Shown here: positions 26,344 to 35,394 of the stretch, piece after piece
How positions within the stretch are numbered: position 1 is the first letter of the stretch
Layout of the letters: the number at the start of each line of letters is the position of its first letter
DNA from: PALSA-1296 sp037143335
GTDB lineage: Bacteria; Bacteroidota; Ignavibacteria; Palsa-1295
Reading direction: 5' to 3'
DNA: 64,000 nucleotides
Assembly (NCBI GenBank): GCA_037143335.1
Contig: JBAWZA010000002.1
Span: 118,822 to 182,821 of the forward strand
Made by a program: the position numbers and the translations under genes
The notes under the pieces: generated by a model
What the model was told of the DNA's origin: nothing
Seen by the model: only the letters and a program-made list of their open reading frames with translations
The model's database searches: none

Positions 26344-27180
26344 TTGAAATTCATTCTTGGAATTCTGCTCGTCACATTCTTGGCACAGCTATCCTGTGCG
26401 CAAGAGCTTTTTATCCAAACAGAACCCGCAAGCAATATGCCCAAGGGTACTTATGGGATACGACTTTCTGAAAACACGTTTGTGGCGGATCAACCCATAA
26501 AGACTCGGTCTGACCTTGAATTGATGTATGGAATTTCACCCGCATTGATGGCTCACGCATCGGTACATGCTTCGAATTATTTTGGGGAATATGGTTTTGA
26601 AAACGTTGGAGTATACCTAAAGTATCGGGTTTTTACAATTGATGGCTTTAAGTCACACTTCCGAATTGCTTCCTTTCTTCAAGCCGCCTACGGAGGTGAT
26701 CGAAATGTTCTACCAGAGACTGAACTCGAAAGTGGAACCAGTGGTATTCGAGCTGGCCTGATTTTTACACAGTTGGAGAACCACCTGGCTCTTTCTTCGA
26801 CTATTGGATTTGCAGTGCCCTTCTACCAACACGCGAAATGGCAAAATGTGAAGAATCTGGATTTCAGTATTTCGACAGGAATTCTCGTTTATCCGAGAGA
26901 GTACTTAGGGTATAGTGATGTAAATCTTAATCTCTACGCCGAACTCCTCGGAAAATACTTTTTCTATAACCAAGTCCAAGGGGTGGTTAGCGGAGGCCCA
27001 CCTACAACAATTCTGATTCCAAGCTCAACCATGGCATTGGATTATTCAATCGGTCCGCAAGTGATAATTAATTCGATTTCTCGGATTGATCTTGCGTTCA
27101 GACACCGTTTTATTTCTCCGGCGTTTACAAGTCCGACGTCCTCAATTTTTATCAGGTACGAACGGATGTTCTATCACTAA
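26344..27180 (+). CDS. Outer-membrane beta-barrel protein (transporter-like), TTG start
   Basis: A 278-aa protein with signal peptide residues 1-19 (FLAQLSCAQ) and repeating amphipathic strands with aromatic belts to the end (SSIFIRYERMFYH, ending near an aromatic C-terminus), as expected for an outer-membrane barrel. Last gene of the metal locus. It may be a porin-like exit or entry route for the metal or a receptor; specificity cannot be read. TTG is the only start that preserves the signal peptide. Its stop overlaps the stop of the convergent nuclease gene by 4 bp. Confidence 0.65.
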   Translation: MKFILGILLVTFLAQLSCAQELFIQTEPASNMPKGTYGIRLSENTFVADQPIKTRSDLELMYGISPALMAHASVHASNYFGEYGFENVGVYLKYRVFTIDGFKSHFRIASFLQAAYGGDRNVLPETELESGTSGIRAGLIFTQLENHLALSSTIGFAVPFYQHAKWQNVKNLDFSISTGILVYPREYLGYSDVNLNLYAELLGKYFFYNQVQGVVSGGPPTTILIPSSTMALDYSIGPQVIINSISRIDLAFRHRFISPAFTSPTSSIFIRYERMFYH

Positions 27181-30100
27181 TCCCTGAGCGCTCGGTTCTC
27201 CATCGCTTCGCCAACGCGACACATTTTTTTGAACTCGCAGTGTTTACATGCCTCAGGCTGGAGTTTATTTGTCGTCAATGGAAAATGTCCTGAGGCAATT
27301 CCCTCTACGTACTGGTGTGCGTATTTGATCGTAGTATTGATAACTGCTTCCAATTCTTCAACCGTCTCTACCTCTGCTGCTAAAAATTTGTCCCCACCTT
27401 TACGACCTATGAATGCCTTGTTCGCAAATTCATGAACACCGATAGCGAGTACCTGTTTTGAATCGGAGCCTAAGAGTTTATGGTAGATTCCTCCGACACC
27501 TTGCATCGAAGTACCAGGGAAGTGAACCCGAAGCATATCCTCGGCAATTTTTAAATAGAGTGGTAGTTGCAAACTTGTCCCTTCGTCAATATCTTTTCGT
27601 GTCTTACTCGAAGAAGACTTGTAATCCGTGATGGTAAAGAATTGATGTTCTTCATCCATATCAATGCGATCAATTTTACCGCGAAGCCTGATTTCTCCAA
27701 CAACTACTTCCTGAGCATTGGAGAGCTTATTCTCGCCTTTTTCATTCTGTAACCGCATACCGAAGCTGGTCTCAAACAAACTTGGCTTGGTCACTAATGA
27801 TTCATACCTTCGCTCGGCTTCAATAAATTTCCTCAGCATTCCAACACCTGGCTCTGGTGGCGAGAGCACAGTTTCGTGGTCGAGTCGAACGAAGGGATGA
27901 TTCTTACTTGCTCCGCTCGACGTAGCTTGACGCTTAGTAATTTCTGTAGAGATTGAATCAAACTCGGTATCACTGAGTGAGCGAATATCAAGTTTACGTT
28001 CGTGAAGTTCGGTGAGCAGTTGATAGAGTATATCATGGAGGATAGTGCCTTTTTCTGATGCACTCAAGCCTTCATCTTCATCGGGGGTGATGCCGGGTTT
28101 TAATTTAAGGATGTACTTGCTCAAGTATTTAAACGGGCATAACGCGTATGTTTCCAGTTGCGAGATCGAGTACGGTATGTACCTGAAACTGAGCAACTCC
28201 TCGCGTTCAAATTCCGTCATGCTTTCGGGTGCCAACAACCCAGAATAGGGTGATAGCGGTTCGGACTGTCGCAGTCGCTGAGCGGATTGAGCGTTAGGAA
28301 TGTAATCCGACACAATTTTCAGCGAAGAGTTTCGAAGCCCAAGTTCGAGACCCCGATGCGATGCACTTGGTACTCGCGAAGCAGAAAATCTAAAAAATTC
28401 ATTGTCAGAGGCGATGATTTTCTCAATCACTTCTGAATCCAACTCATCAACGGTGAATGTCTCCTTGAATGATGTGATAAACTGCGAGTGCGACAATTCA
28501 CTTTTTCCATCCGAAGTCTTTGTCTGCCAACTCAAGAAAATTTCTTTCTTTGATGTGCAGAGTGTTTGATAGAATAAGTAACGTTGTCGGATAAGCTTGT
28601 CATCTTCACTCGGTTGATGCTCCTGCAACTGAAAGAGCGAGGGCGTATAGAGTTCGGGAAACACTCCGTCGTTTAATCCGATTAAGAACAAGTAATCAAA
28701 TTCATATCCGATTGTCTGTTCAAATGATGTGATCATCACACCTCTACCAGGTTCAGCTCGCGGAGCAAAACGCGTGCGGAGCGCGGCGATCCGAATTCGT
28801 TCGGTGTAGAAGGAGATTGGTAACTCCTTGGCTTCCAATCCGAGTCGAGTACAAATGTCAGTGAGCCCGTCCAAGAGCTCGGTGAGTGCTCGGTAACTGC
28901 GAGTATCAAACTCCAGTGCGTCTGAGCTTATCATTGCACGGCTCGATTGGAGTATTGACCTTACGACACTACAGTGCGCGATCACTTTTTGAATTGCCAT
29001 TACAAACTCGTCAGGTCGCTTCGTACCCCGCAACGGATTGACAAGCGCTTCGATGACGAGAATATCTTCGTGTGCCCTCACTAATTGGTCGAGTGTACGT
29101 TTGGCATCCCGTGCTTGGAAATCATCATACTCAAGTGTGGATGCATTCTTTGCCTGATCGAGATAGAACTCAATTTCCTCTGCCCACGATTCAGATCCTT
29201 GGTGCAAACGATACTCCGAAATGACTTCGTACAAATTCGACGCATCAACCTTTTGACCATCCGGACGAAGTATCTGAAAGTACGGTGTCGTAAGAAATCG
29301 TAATAGTGCGCGTCGGCTGAAATGAAATTCTGCCAGATCAAGCAATGCTGCAAATGCTAAATAAACCGGTGAGCGATCAAGACGTGCACGATCCGTAATG
29401 TTTACAGGAATACCATATTCTCGAAAAATCTCATTTGCTATCGGAGCGATTTCATTCTGACGAAAACTTGCAATGCAAAATTGCGATAGGTCGGCTACAC
29501 CCTCGTTTTCAGAAATTATTTTCTTTATCTTCTTCGCAACAACGATCAGTTCATCCTTTGTTGAAAGCGCCGTGAAAGAGTGAACAAAGGGAGTTGATAA
29601 CTTCTGGGCTTGGCTGTTCCGAAAAAGAGAATGCTTGAGTCGTTGGCGAAATAACGCAATTGTCGAATTCGATCTATCAACGGATTCTTTCGGTGTAATC
29701 AGTGCAAGTCCGGACTCAGTTGCGCGATGGACGAACCTCTCTTGGATGGTAAAGAGGGGATTGTTTTCTGGAGTGTAGTCAATTCCGAAAACCATTCGGA
29801 TTCCCGAAAGTCTCGTAAGTGACAACAGCGTAACTATCGCTGGCTCGGACAGCTCAATGAATGAACCTACAAAAATATCGGTGATTTTTGGGAAGAGAGA
29901 TTTTATTGCATCTTCAATCCGAGCTAATTGTTGGGCGGTAAGTGTGCCGGTTGGAAGTTCAAAATACTCGCTGACAATGCCGAAGCCAGACTTCGCATCA
30001 GCGAATGTATCACCGAGTTTATTTTCGTAAGCTTGATAAATTGCTGCAACATCGTTTGCCTTGCGAAGCGCAGAGTGGTCAGAAATTTTTCGCGAGGGAT

Positions 30101-30566
30101 CATTATTTGCATTCTTGAGATCATCAGAAACTCGGTTAGGACTAATGCCATGTTCCTTCAACCCTGCAATTCCGGCAAGCAATAGCTCGAACGTGCCTCG
30201 TGGTATCGGCAGTCTCGATGAGGATGCACCGTCCGACTCAAAATAGTCCAATGAATTTGAACGAAGCAAATCCTTCAGTGCTAATTCTACAAAGACTGCG
30301 GACTCTGCATCGGTGAGCCATTGCAGGTGAGGCTTCGCTAATACTGCAAGCCGTTGGATAAAATCGTCAAGCGAAAGAATATGAGGTATGCGGATCGCAC
30401 GAGGGGAGGCGCACTCGGTTACCCAATTAATTAATTCACGCGCTTGAGCACCTGTCGGAACGATGTAGAGAAAACTTTCAGTCTGGCCAGCGCGTGCGCG
30501 ACGTTCAATCTCTTTTTTAAAGGACGAAAACCCAAGCTCGTCAATTGTGCGTGAAAGAAAGTACAT
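27177..30566 (-). CDS. AddB/RexB-like PD-(D/E)XK nuclease with Fe-S cysteines
   Basis: An 1129-aa protein. The N-terminal two thirds are an inactivated helicase-like scaffold, as in AddB. The C-terminal third holds a PD-(D/E)XK nuclease: GKIDRID (about residue 963) and TDYKSSSS (about 981). Four cysteines bracket it for a 4Fe-4S staple: one in YALCPFKYL (~808), and the cluster CKHCEFKKMC (~1108-1117). AddB works with AddA to resect DNA double-strand breaks; no addA is in this window. The ATG lies 1 nt after the upstream stop, so it ends a five-gene operon. Assignment as AddB versus a related Cas4/RecB-type nuclease is likely but not certain. Confidence 0.8.
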   Translation of the reverse strand: MYFLSRTIDELGFSSFKKEIERRARAGQTESFLYIVPTGAQARELINWVTECASPRAIRIPHILSLDDFIQRLAVLAKPHLQWLTDAESAVFVELALKDLLRSNSLDYFESDGASSSRLPIPRGTFELLLAGIAGLKEHGISPNRVSDDLKNANNDPSRKISDHSALRKANDVAAIYQAYENKLGDTFADAKSGFGIVSEYFELPTGTLTAQQLARIEDAIKSLFPKITDIFVGSFIELSEPAIVTLLSLTRLSGIRMVFGIDYTPENNPLFTIQERFVHRATESGLALITPKESVDRSNSTIALFRQRLKHSLFRNSQAQKLSTPFVHSFTALSTKDELIVVAKKIKKIISENEGVADLSQFCIASFRQNEIAPIANEIFREYGIPVNITDRARLDRSPVYLAFAALLDLAEFHFSRRALLRFLTTPYFQILRPDGQKVDASNLYEVISEYRLHQGSESWAEEIEFYLDQAKNASTLEYDDFQARDAKRTLDQLVRAHEDILVIEALVNPLRGTKRPDEFVMAIQKVIAHCSVVRSILQSSRAMISSDALEFDTRSYRALTELLDGLTDICTRLGLEAKELPISFYTERIRIAALRTRFAPRAEPGRGVMITSFEQTIGYEFDYLFLIGLNDGVFPELYTPSLFQLQEHQPSEDDKLIRQRYLFYQTLCTSKKEIFLSWQTKTSDGKSELSHSQFITSFKETFTVDELDSEVIEKIIASDNEFFRFSASRVPSASHRGLELGLRNSSLKIVSDYIPNAQSAQRLRQSEPLSPYSGLLAPESMTEFEREELLSFRYIPYSISQLETYALCPFKYLSKYILKLKPGITPDEDEGLSASEKGTILHDILYQLLTELHERKLDIRSLSDTEFDSISTEITKRQATSSGASKNHPFVRLDHETVLSPPEPGVGMLRKFIEAERRYESLVTKPSLFETSFGMRLQNEKGENKLSNAQEVVVGEIRLRGKIDRIDMDEEHQFFTITDYKSSSSKTRKDIDEGTSLQLPLYLKIAEDMLRVHFPGTSMQGVGGIYHKLLGSDSKQVLAIGVHEFANKAFIGRKGGDKFLAAEVETVEELEAVINTTIKYAHQYVEGIASGHFPLTTNKLQPEACKHCEFKKMCRVGEAMENRALRD

Positions 30567-30567
30567 G

Positions 30568-31146
30568 TTAGTTACGCCAAAGGGTTACAATTTTATTTTG
30601 TGATGCAAGCCAAGTGATACCAACCAGATTCTCGCGTCCAGCATAGAGTGCAAAAATCAAGCGGTTTGATGACTCAATCTCTTTTGCTAAAGCAGAATTC
30701 GGAATAATATCCACAGGCTGAACACGCGAGAAAAGGGATTCGAACGACTCCGAATTCGCCGGAGTAAAATTTTGATCCGAGAAAAATACTTTCAGCACAT
30801 GTTGGAGAAATCGCCACTTCACTGTTTTGTCCCATTTGTCTGCTGGGTCAAAAAAATCATCTGCTTTCCACTTCTTCTGATAGATTAGTTTTCCCTGACG
30901 ATACACTCCGAAGCGAACATGAATATCACTTAACTTCTTTGCCTTTGACGTCTCGACTTGAAAAATTTCTGGGATCGAGTCCCCGGTAAAGTGGACTTCG
31001 CGAACTGTTCGTAAGACAGATCCGAATAGTTTCGGCTTCGCAACGATTGAATCAATTGCACTCATTTGCACAATGCTCTCAGCCGATTGAGCGAAGCACT
31101 TTGATGTTAGAAATAGTACAAATACAACGAACCAACGTAGATTCAT
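30568..31146 (-). CDS. Exported hypothetical protein, shares a domain with its upstream neighbour
   Basis: A 192-aa protein with signal peptide residues 1-~19 (LTSKCFAQS). The start at 31146 was chosen because its ATGA overlaps the upstream stop; an earlier in-frame ATG would bury the signal peptide. About 150 residues (RFGVYRQGKLIYQKKW, NFTPANSESF, LIFALYAGRENLVGITW) align by eye to the C-terminal half of the upstream lipoprotein (FTPADSLLRS, IFTYYGGSKGVRAIYW). Fold and function are unknown. Periplasmic. Confidence 0.65.
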   Translation of the reverse strand: MNLRWFVVFVLFLTSKCFAQSAESIVQMSAIDSIVAKPKLFGSVLRTVREVHFTGDSIPEIFQVETSKAKKLSDIHVRFGVYRQGKLIYQKKWKADDFFDPADKWDKTVKWRFLQHVLKVFFSDQNFTPANSESFESLFSRVQPVDIIPNSALAKEIESSNRLIFALYAGRENLVGITWLASQNKIVTLWRN

Positions 31147-32048
31147 CGTGAAGTAATTGCTTGGCTGTTCATTTTCCGCTCCTTTGGATTCCAATAAATT
31201 GCCCGGACTCCCTTGCTCCCCCCGTAGTATGTAAATATACTCAAATTCTTTTTTGCGAGTTCACGAAGGAGTGTACGATCAAACAGTCCGCCCAACGATG
31301 CATACCGCGTTGAGCGAAGGAGCGAATCAGCTGGTGTGAAATGAATCTGATGGAGAAAACGATCGAATTCCATATTGATTGTTTCTTGCTTTTCAGGTTC
31401 GCTTAACTCTGGTCTTGCATCAACATACGAACCTAACATCCACCAATCCGAGAAAAGGGTAGATGAGCCTACTTTAATAATAAACTTCACTGAGTCCTTC
31501 GAGAGATCACTTCCCGATGCGGAGAGGGAGAATTCGACCTTCGAACTATCGCCTTTGAATGGGATGGTTAATTTCCTTGCGAGTTGTTTCGGTGCTTTAC
31601 CTTTGGATGAGAATATATCATCGCCTCTGCCTTCCTCATCTATGGCATTTAACCCAGTCCAGTATAGCGTGTATTCACCGGAGCCAAGCGTCGGAGGGTA
31701 GCGGTAGATGATCTTATTTTTTCTGCCACCAACGGCAATATAATTGGATTGATCTTTTTCGTTACGATAGAGATGATTGGGGTCAAGTGCGATCACAAAA
31801 TAATTACGAAGAGTGTCGTATAACGTCGTCTCGGTTATGCGGGGGTATGTGCCGTTGACTTCTTTATACTTCGTAAGCGCAAGCTCAATTTGTTGAAGTG
31901 CTTCTTGTCCGCTCGCAACGGTAGCCTTTTCATTTGCACCCTCGATTTTTCTGAAGCCACTGCCTTCGCATCCGACAATGCCGAGGAGGAGTAACGGAGA
32001 AAAAAGCAATCGTAAGTAAGTATTCATTGACCTGAATATTTTGAACAA
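31143..32048 (-). CDS. Lipoprotein with pseudopilin-like segment and duplicated unknown domain
   Basis: A 301-aa protein with lipobox LGIVGC (Cys near residue 27); an internal ATG at 32027 would give a more typical leader. Residues ~48-75 (ALQQIELALTKYKEVNGTYP) recall the post-helix region of type II pseudopilins (GspG-like). The C-terminal ~140 residues are a domain shared with the next gene. The pair overlap ATGA and probably arose by duplication, with the domain kept as lipid-anchored and soluble periplasmic versions. Role unknown. Confidence 0.6.
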   Translation of the reverse strand: MFKIFRSMNTYLRLLFSPLLLLGIVGCEGSGFRKIEGANEKATVASGQEALQQIELALTKYKEVNGTYPRITETTLYDTLRNYFVIALDPNHLYRNEKDQSNYIAVGGRKNKIIYRYPPTLGSGEYTLYWTGLNAIDEEGRGDDIFSSKGKAPKQLARKLTIPFKGDSSKVEFSLSASGSDLSKDSVKFIIKVGSSTLFSDWWMLGSYVDARPELSEPEKQETINMEFDRFLHQIHFTPADSLLRSTRYASLGGLFDRTLLRELAKKNLSIFTYYGGSKGVRAIYWNPKERKMNSQAITSR

Positions 32049-32060
32049 GATAAAAATATG

Positions 32061-32729
32061 TTACGGATTCGGAGTAAGGTAGGTGCTTGGTGCAACTAAA
32101 GGCAAATCGTCTCCATGCTCACCAAAACTTATCCCATCGTTATTTGCATGTTTATCACGCGGATCATTCACTCCGCCGATGACGAACAAATCTTCTCCGA
32201 TCTCCACTGCCTCTCCCAACAAACGAACAAGCCAATTCATCTTCAATACGCTTTCAAAAAATGCCGAAAAGAAGAAATGCTGAAGCTTGTCAACATCAGG
32301 ATTCTCTCGAATATAGATATGCTGGGGTAGCTGAGAAACCCTTGCGCTATAGTCTGCCGCACTCTCCAGAGTTAGTGGCAATGAGATCGAAAGCCCGAAC
32401 GGAAGTTTTATCGGTATCGTCTTGTGATCGAGCACAGCGATACAGGTCGCAAATAATGGTCGTTGCTTGTTGGTACTATGACATAGTTCATCCGCGACAA
32501 AATATATCTCATCTAATGATTCTCGAGGTGTGTGTGACTGGATATAGTCTTTCCAAGAATTTGAGCGAATGTAACTCCGTAATACAATTCCTTCGGCAAT
32601 TCCTTTTGGAAGCAATAAAGAAAGTATGATATTCTTTTCTGTACTCATCACATCACAACTATCAACCGACTGTGCACGAACATCTCGGAGTGAGAGTGAA
32701 AGAAGCATTAGGGTTAGGATGTATTTCAC
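32061..32729 (-). CDS. Exported hypothetical protein with DKxxHF motif
   Basis: A 222-aa protein with signal peptide residues 1-19 (LRDVRAQS). The C-terminal ~65 residues contain DVDKLQHFFFSAF, a hydrophobic helix and DPRDKHANNDG, reminiscent of small membrane-linked DUF2279/YfiM-type proteins with a DKxxHF motif; the resemblance is by eye only. Second gene in the operon after the glycerate-kinase-like gene, 7 bp downstream of it and 12 bp before the lipoprotein gene. Confidence 0.55.
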   Translation of the reverse strand: MKYILTLMLLSLSLRDVRAQSVDSCDVMSTEKNIILSLLLPKGIAEGIVLRSYIRSNSWKDYIQSHTPRESLDEIYFVADELCHSTNKQRPLFATCIAVLDHKTIPIKLPFGLSISLPLTLESAADYSARVSQLPQHIYIRENPDVDKLQHFFFSAFFESVLKMNWLVRLLGEAVEIGEDLFVIGGVNDPRDKHANNDGISFGEHGDDLPLVAPSTYLTPNP

Positions 32730-32736
32730 TCCGTAG

Positions 32737-33936
32737 TCAGTCGAGCTTCACTGGCGCAGTAACATTCTTAAACACTTCAGAGTGAAGCGCAACGAGCTTC
32801 TCAAGTCGTGCCGCAAAGTATCTCCTGCGCTCAGTATAGGCGGCGTCTTCGGCTAATGGAGCAAAGAATAACGGTACATCGGCAAGCGATAACACTGCTT
32901 GAAGTAGTGCTATTTTCTTTTTATACCTGCTTTCGGTGGCAGGTTTGGGTGTTTCATTGACAATTGCAATGATTGGGACATTCGACTCAGTGGCTAAACG
33001 AATAATCTCACGTGAAGCCAATGATCCTCTATCACTTGCGATATCCTCAAGCTTTTCTGCAAAAAATAATATCGCACCATCGGAATTCGAGAACGTCTGA
33101 GCAACATTACTTGCTTCCAGAATCAGTGGTGCGCCGTCTTTGAATTCGGAGTTTAAGAATGCTAAGAGCGAGAACTCGATACAGCTTCCACCAATATTAA
33201 TTTTCTCTACATCAACAGTGATACCATTGTCGCTTTTTAGTATGCCGGCAATGCGGACGAGTTCGTTCTCGAAGAGCGTATCTTCAACACTGACCTGTGG
33301 TTCGGATTTCCGTGAGCGTACGGCTTCACTCCGTGCGATGAAGAACTTGGAGCTAATTAATTTGAACGACCTACCCGAAAGATCTATCTTCTGCACATCG
33401 TGCAACGGTGTCTCTTTCCGAAAGTCAAGCTCCTCGCCACGTGCGTTCAGGAATTTCACGCCCGTTGATTGTACCATTCCAAAGCCTGCATCTTTAGCGA
33501 GGGGTTCATCCCAGGCGAGGATCACCGAGTGTGCGCCTTCATCAAGCGCGTCGGTTATGAGTTCACCGATTCCAAATGTCGTACCGGAAAAGCCGATCTG
33601 ATTCTTTTTCACATGCTGTCCACCCAACGAAGCTTTGCTCGGAGTCTCAGCGATTGCACGCATTTCAATCACTCCTATCGAACCATCTTCACCACAAAAC
33701 CCGAGTGGTACTATCACCTGCTCACCCGAAGCAGAGGTTGCTTCGACTTCAAGAAATGAACCGAGCGTAGCGCCGACTACCTGACTCATTGTCCCCTCGC
33801 CACCATCAACGAGTGGGAATTGATGGACCTTCGAGCCTTTCATTACAGCGCGTATATGCTTGGCTGCTAGCGATGCTACTTCAGCAGCCGAAAATGGTGG
33901 TAACGTTTGCGAAACGATGTAGTAATGTTGAGGCAC
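32737..33936 (-). CDS. Glycerate kinase family protein, degenerate active-site loop
   Basis: A 399-aa member of the GlxK-type glycerate kinase family, which phosphorylates D-glycerate. The N-terminal FPLVDGGEGT (about 40-49) and GTTFGIGELITDAL (about 117-130) match family motifs. The normally invariant GGSATNDGG loop is replaced by WDEPLAKDAGFG (about 141-152), losing the glycines and Ser/Thr. The enzyme may be inactive, or have changed substrate. A TAAATTTG box 45 bp upstream marks the start of the operon that ends with the AddB-like nuclease. Confidence 0.7.
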   Translation of the reverse strand: MPQHYYIVSQTLPPFSAAEVASLAAKHIRAVMKGSKVHQFPLVDGGEGTMSQVVGATLGSFLEVEATSASGEQVIVPLGFCGEDGSIGVIEMRAIAETPSKASLGGQHVKKNQIGFSGTTFGIGELITDALDEGAHSVILAWDEPLAKDAGFGMVQSTGVKFLNARGEELDFRKETPLHDVQKIDLSGRSFKLISSKFFIARSEAVRSRKSEPQVSVEDTLFENELVRIAGILKSDNGITVDVEKINIGGSCIEFSLLAFLNSEFKDGAPLILEASNVAQTFSNSDGAILFFAEKLEDIASDRGSLASREIIRLATESNVPIIAIVNETPKPATESRYKKKIALLQAVLSLADVPLFFAPLAEDAAYTERRRYFAARLEKLVALHSEVFKNVTAPVKLD

Positions 33937-33981
33937 GTGTTAGAAATGGTTAAATCAATGAAGTCTAAAATAATTTGTTGA

Positions 33982-33989
33982 CAAATTTA
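33982..33989 (-). promoter_or_regulatory. TAAATTTG -7 box upstream of the glycerate-kinase-like operon
   Basis: The minus strand reads GTAAATTTG, matching TAnnTTTG, 45 nt before the start codon. No TTG was found at the expected -33 distance, so support is from the -7 box only. Confidence 0.35.
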
Positions 33990-34007
33990 CGACACTTCTA
34001 CGTGTAG

Positions 34008-35360
34008 TTAATAACTTTCCCGTTGCCACAGAAATGTACCTGGGACAGGAGTAGTACTTACAAGACGATAATCACCGAACATGAATTCGTCACTAAAATA
34101 GAACTGCTCGTTCAAATCATAGTATTTCCATATCTCGTAAGGTTTGTTCGTTGCACCGTAGGGATGCTTATCCATATATGTCGGAGCACCCAACATGATA
34201 TATACTTTTCCTCTGTCGCCATGCCAACCCGGACCTAAGCCCTTAAAATGCTCATTGGCATAGCGCACCCTCTGATAGAAAACTTCCATTGGACGAGTAG
34301 TATGCACGCCGTGATACCAATTCATCTTATCCCAAAACTCGGTAATCGCACGTCGTTTCTCTGATTTTGATTCGGCGTGCATGAGCGAATCATAAGCCGA
34401 GCCGTACGCTATATAGGCAAGTTGGGCAATTGCTTCATCGAGATCAAGACCTGCAAGTGGCACTCCACGAACACCCGCCACTTCGATCGGGTGAGTACGG
34501 TATGCAAGTGCTCGGCTTCGGAGGTCAGCTGAGTTGAGAAGCAATGTATCAGTGGCATCGGGTAACAGGAATAGCTCAAGTTGGTAGTTACCCGACCATA
34601 AATCATCCCGGATAAATGGAAGAAAGATCGGCATCCGTTTTTGTCCGTTTGAGACAAGCACTGAAACAGAGCGTGATACTTCCTCAGCTTCGCCGATAGA
34701 GCTGATGCGTTGCATCAACCAGAACGGAACACTTTGCGGTGCATTATAGAGTTCAAAAAATAGACCTGCTTCGTCAAATTTCAATGTGGTAATATCCGTA
34801 CCGATGTGAGGGAGGATATGATTATTCGTCTTTGACTTATAAAGCAAAATGTCGCTTATCACAGGTGAGCCTAGAGCAAACTGTGCGACCGTAAACTCTC
34901 TCTCGCGCATCATTACCCTGTTCGATGTAAGGTCCTTCACTTCGATGAGAGTGCGGTACTCTTTCCCTTGCACAAGTTTGAATGAATACTGCGAAGCATC
35001 GGCACGCGTAAGATCGAGTTCATTGAGCTTTTCACGTTCGGCTTGGGGGAGTGTGACGGAGAATTCTTGTTTGCGGTTCTGGATTTCGGCACTTGATTTT
35101 TGTTCAGAGATGCGGATACTAACCTGATAATCCGCAACGTACTTTTCCGTTGCATCCAGAAACTTCAACCATGTATAAGGCACTGCGACAAAGAGGTCAA
35201 CGCGCGCACTATCAGACGAAGGAGGAGCTGTTTCGAATGAGAGAAGATCGAATTGGAATGCGTTTGCCGAGTCCGGTTGTACCTGCGCTTGCAGTGGCGT
35301 TGTCACTGTAGCGAGCAAAATCAAAAATATGGTTGCACAGCCCAAGAGTAGTCGCTTCAT
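34008..35360 (-). CDS. Exported GWxTD-domain protein
   Basis: A 450-aa protein with signal peptide residues ~1-25 (TTPLQAQV). The chosen ATG at 35360 has a GAGGAG ribosome site 7 nt upstream and places the signal peptide at the terminus; the frame is open 27 codons further. The C-terminal ~110 residues (FWDKMNW, ERV/VRYANEHF-like helix, GDRGKVYIMLGAP, YEIWKYYD) are a GWxTD domain, found in exported proteins of Bacteroidota, Acidobacteriota and relatives, with unknown function. Here the name-giving motif reads GWHGD. Immediately downstream of rimO (34-bp gap), likely cotranscribed. Confidence 0.8.
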   Translation of the reverse strand: MKRLLLGCATIFLILLATVTTPLQAQVQPDSANAFQFDLLSFETAPPSSDSARVDLFVAVPYTWLKFLDATEKYVADYQVSIRISEQKSSAEIQNRKQEFSVTLPQAEREKLNELDLTRADASQYSFKLVQGKEYRTLIEVKDLTSNRVMMREREFTVAQFALGSPVISDILLYKSKTNNHILPHIGTDITTLKFDEAGLFFELYNAPQSVPFWLMQRISSIGEAEEVSRSVSVLVSNGQKRMPIFLPFIRDDLWSGNYQLELFLLPDATDTLLLNSADLRSRALAYRTHPIEVAGVRGVPLAGLDLDEAIAQLAYIAYGSAYDSLMHAESKSEKRRAITEFWDKMNWYHGVHTTRPMEVFYQRVRYANEHFKGLGPGWHGDRGKVYIMLGAPTYMDKHPYGATNKPYEIWKYYDLNEQFYFSDEFMFGDYRLVSTTPVPGTFLWQRESY

Positions 35361-35394
35361 GATGAGACTCCTCGGTGAGCACTTTACAGAAGCA

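Noticed and set aside
33140..33601. 153-codon plus-strand frame opposite the glycerate kinase gene
   Set aside because: Antisense shadow; Ser/Pro-rich composition follows from the complementary codons.
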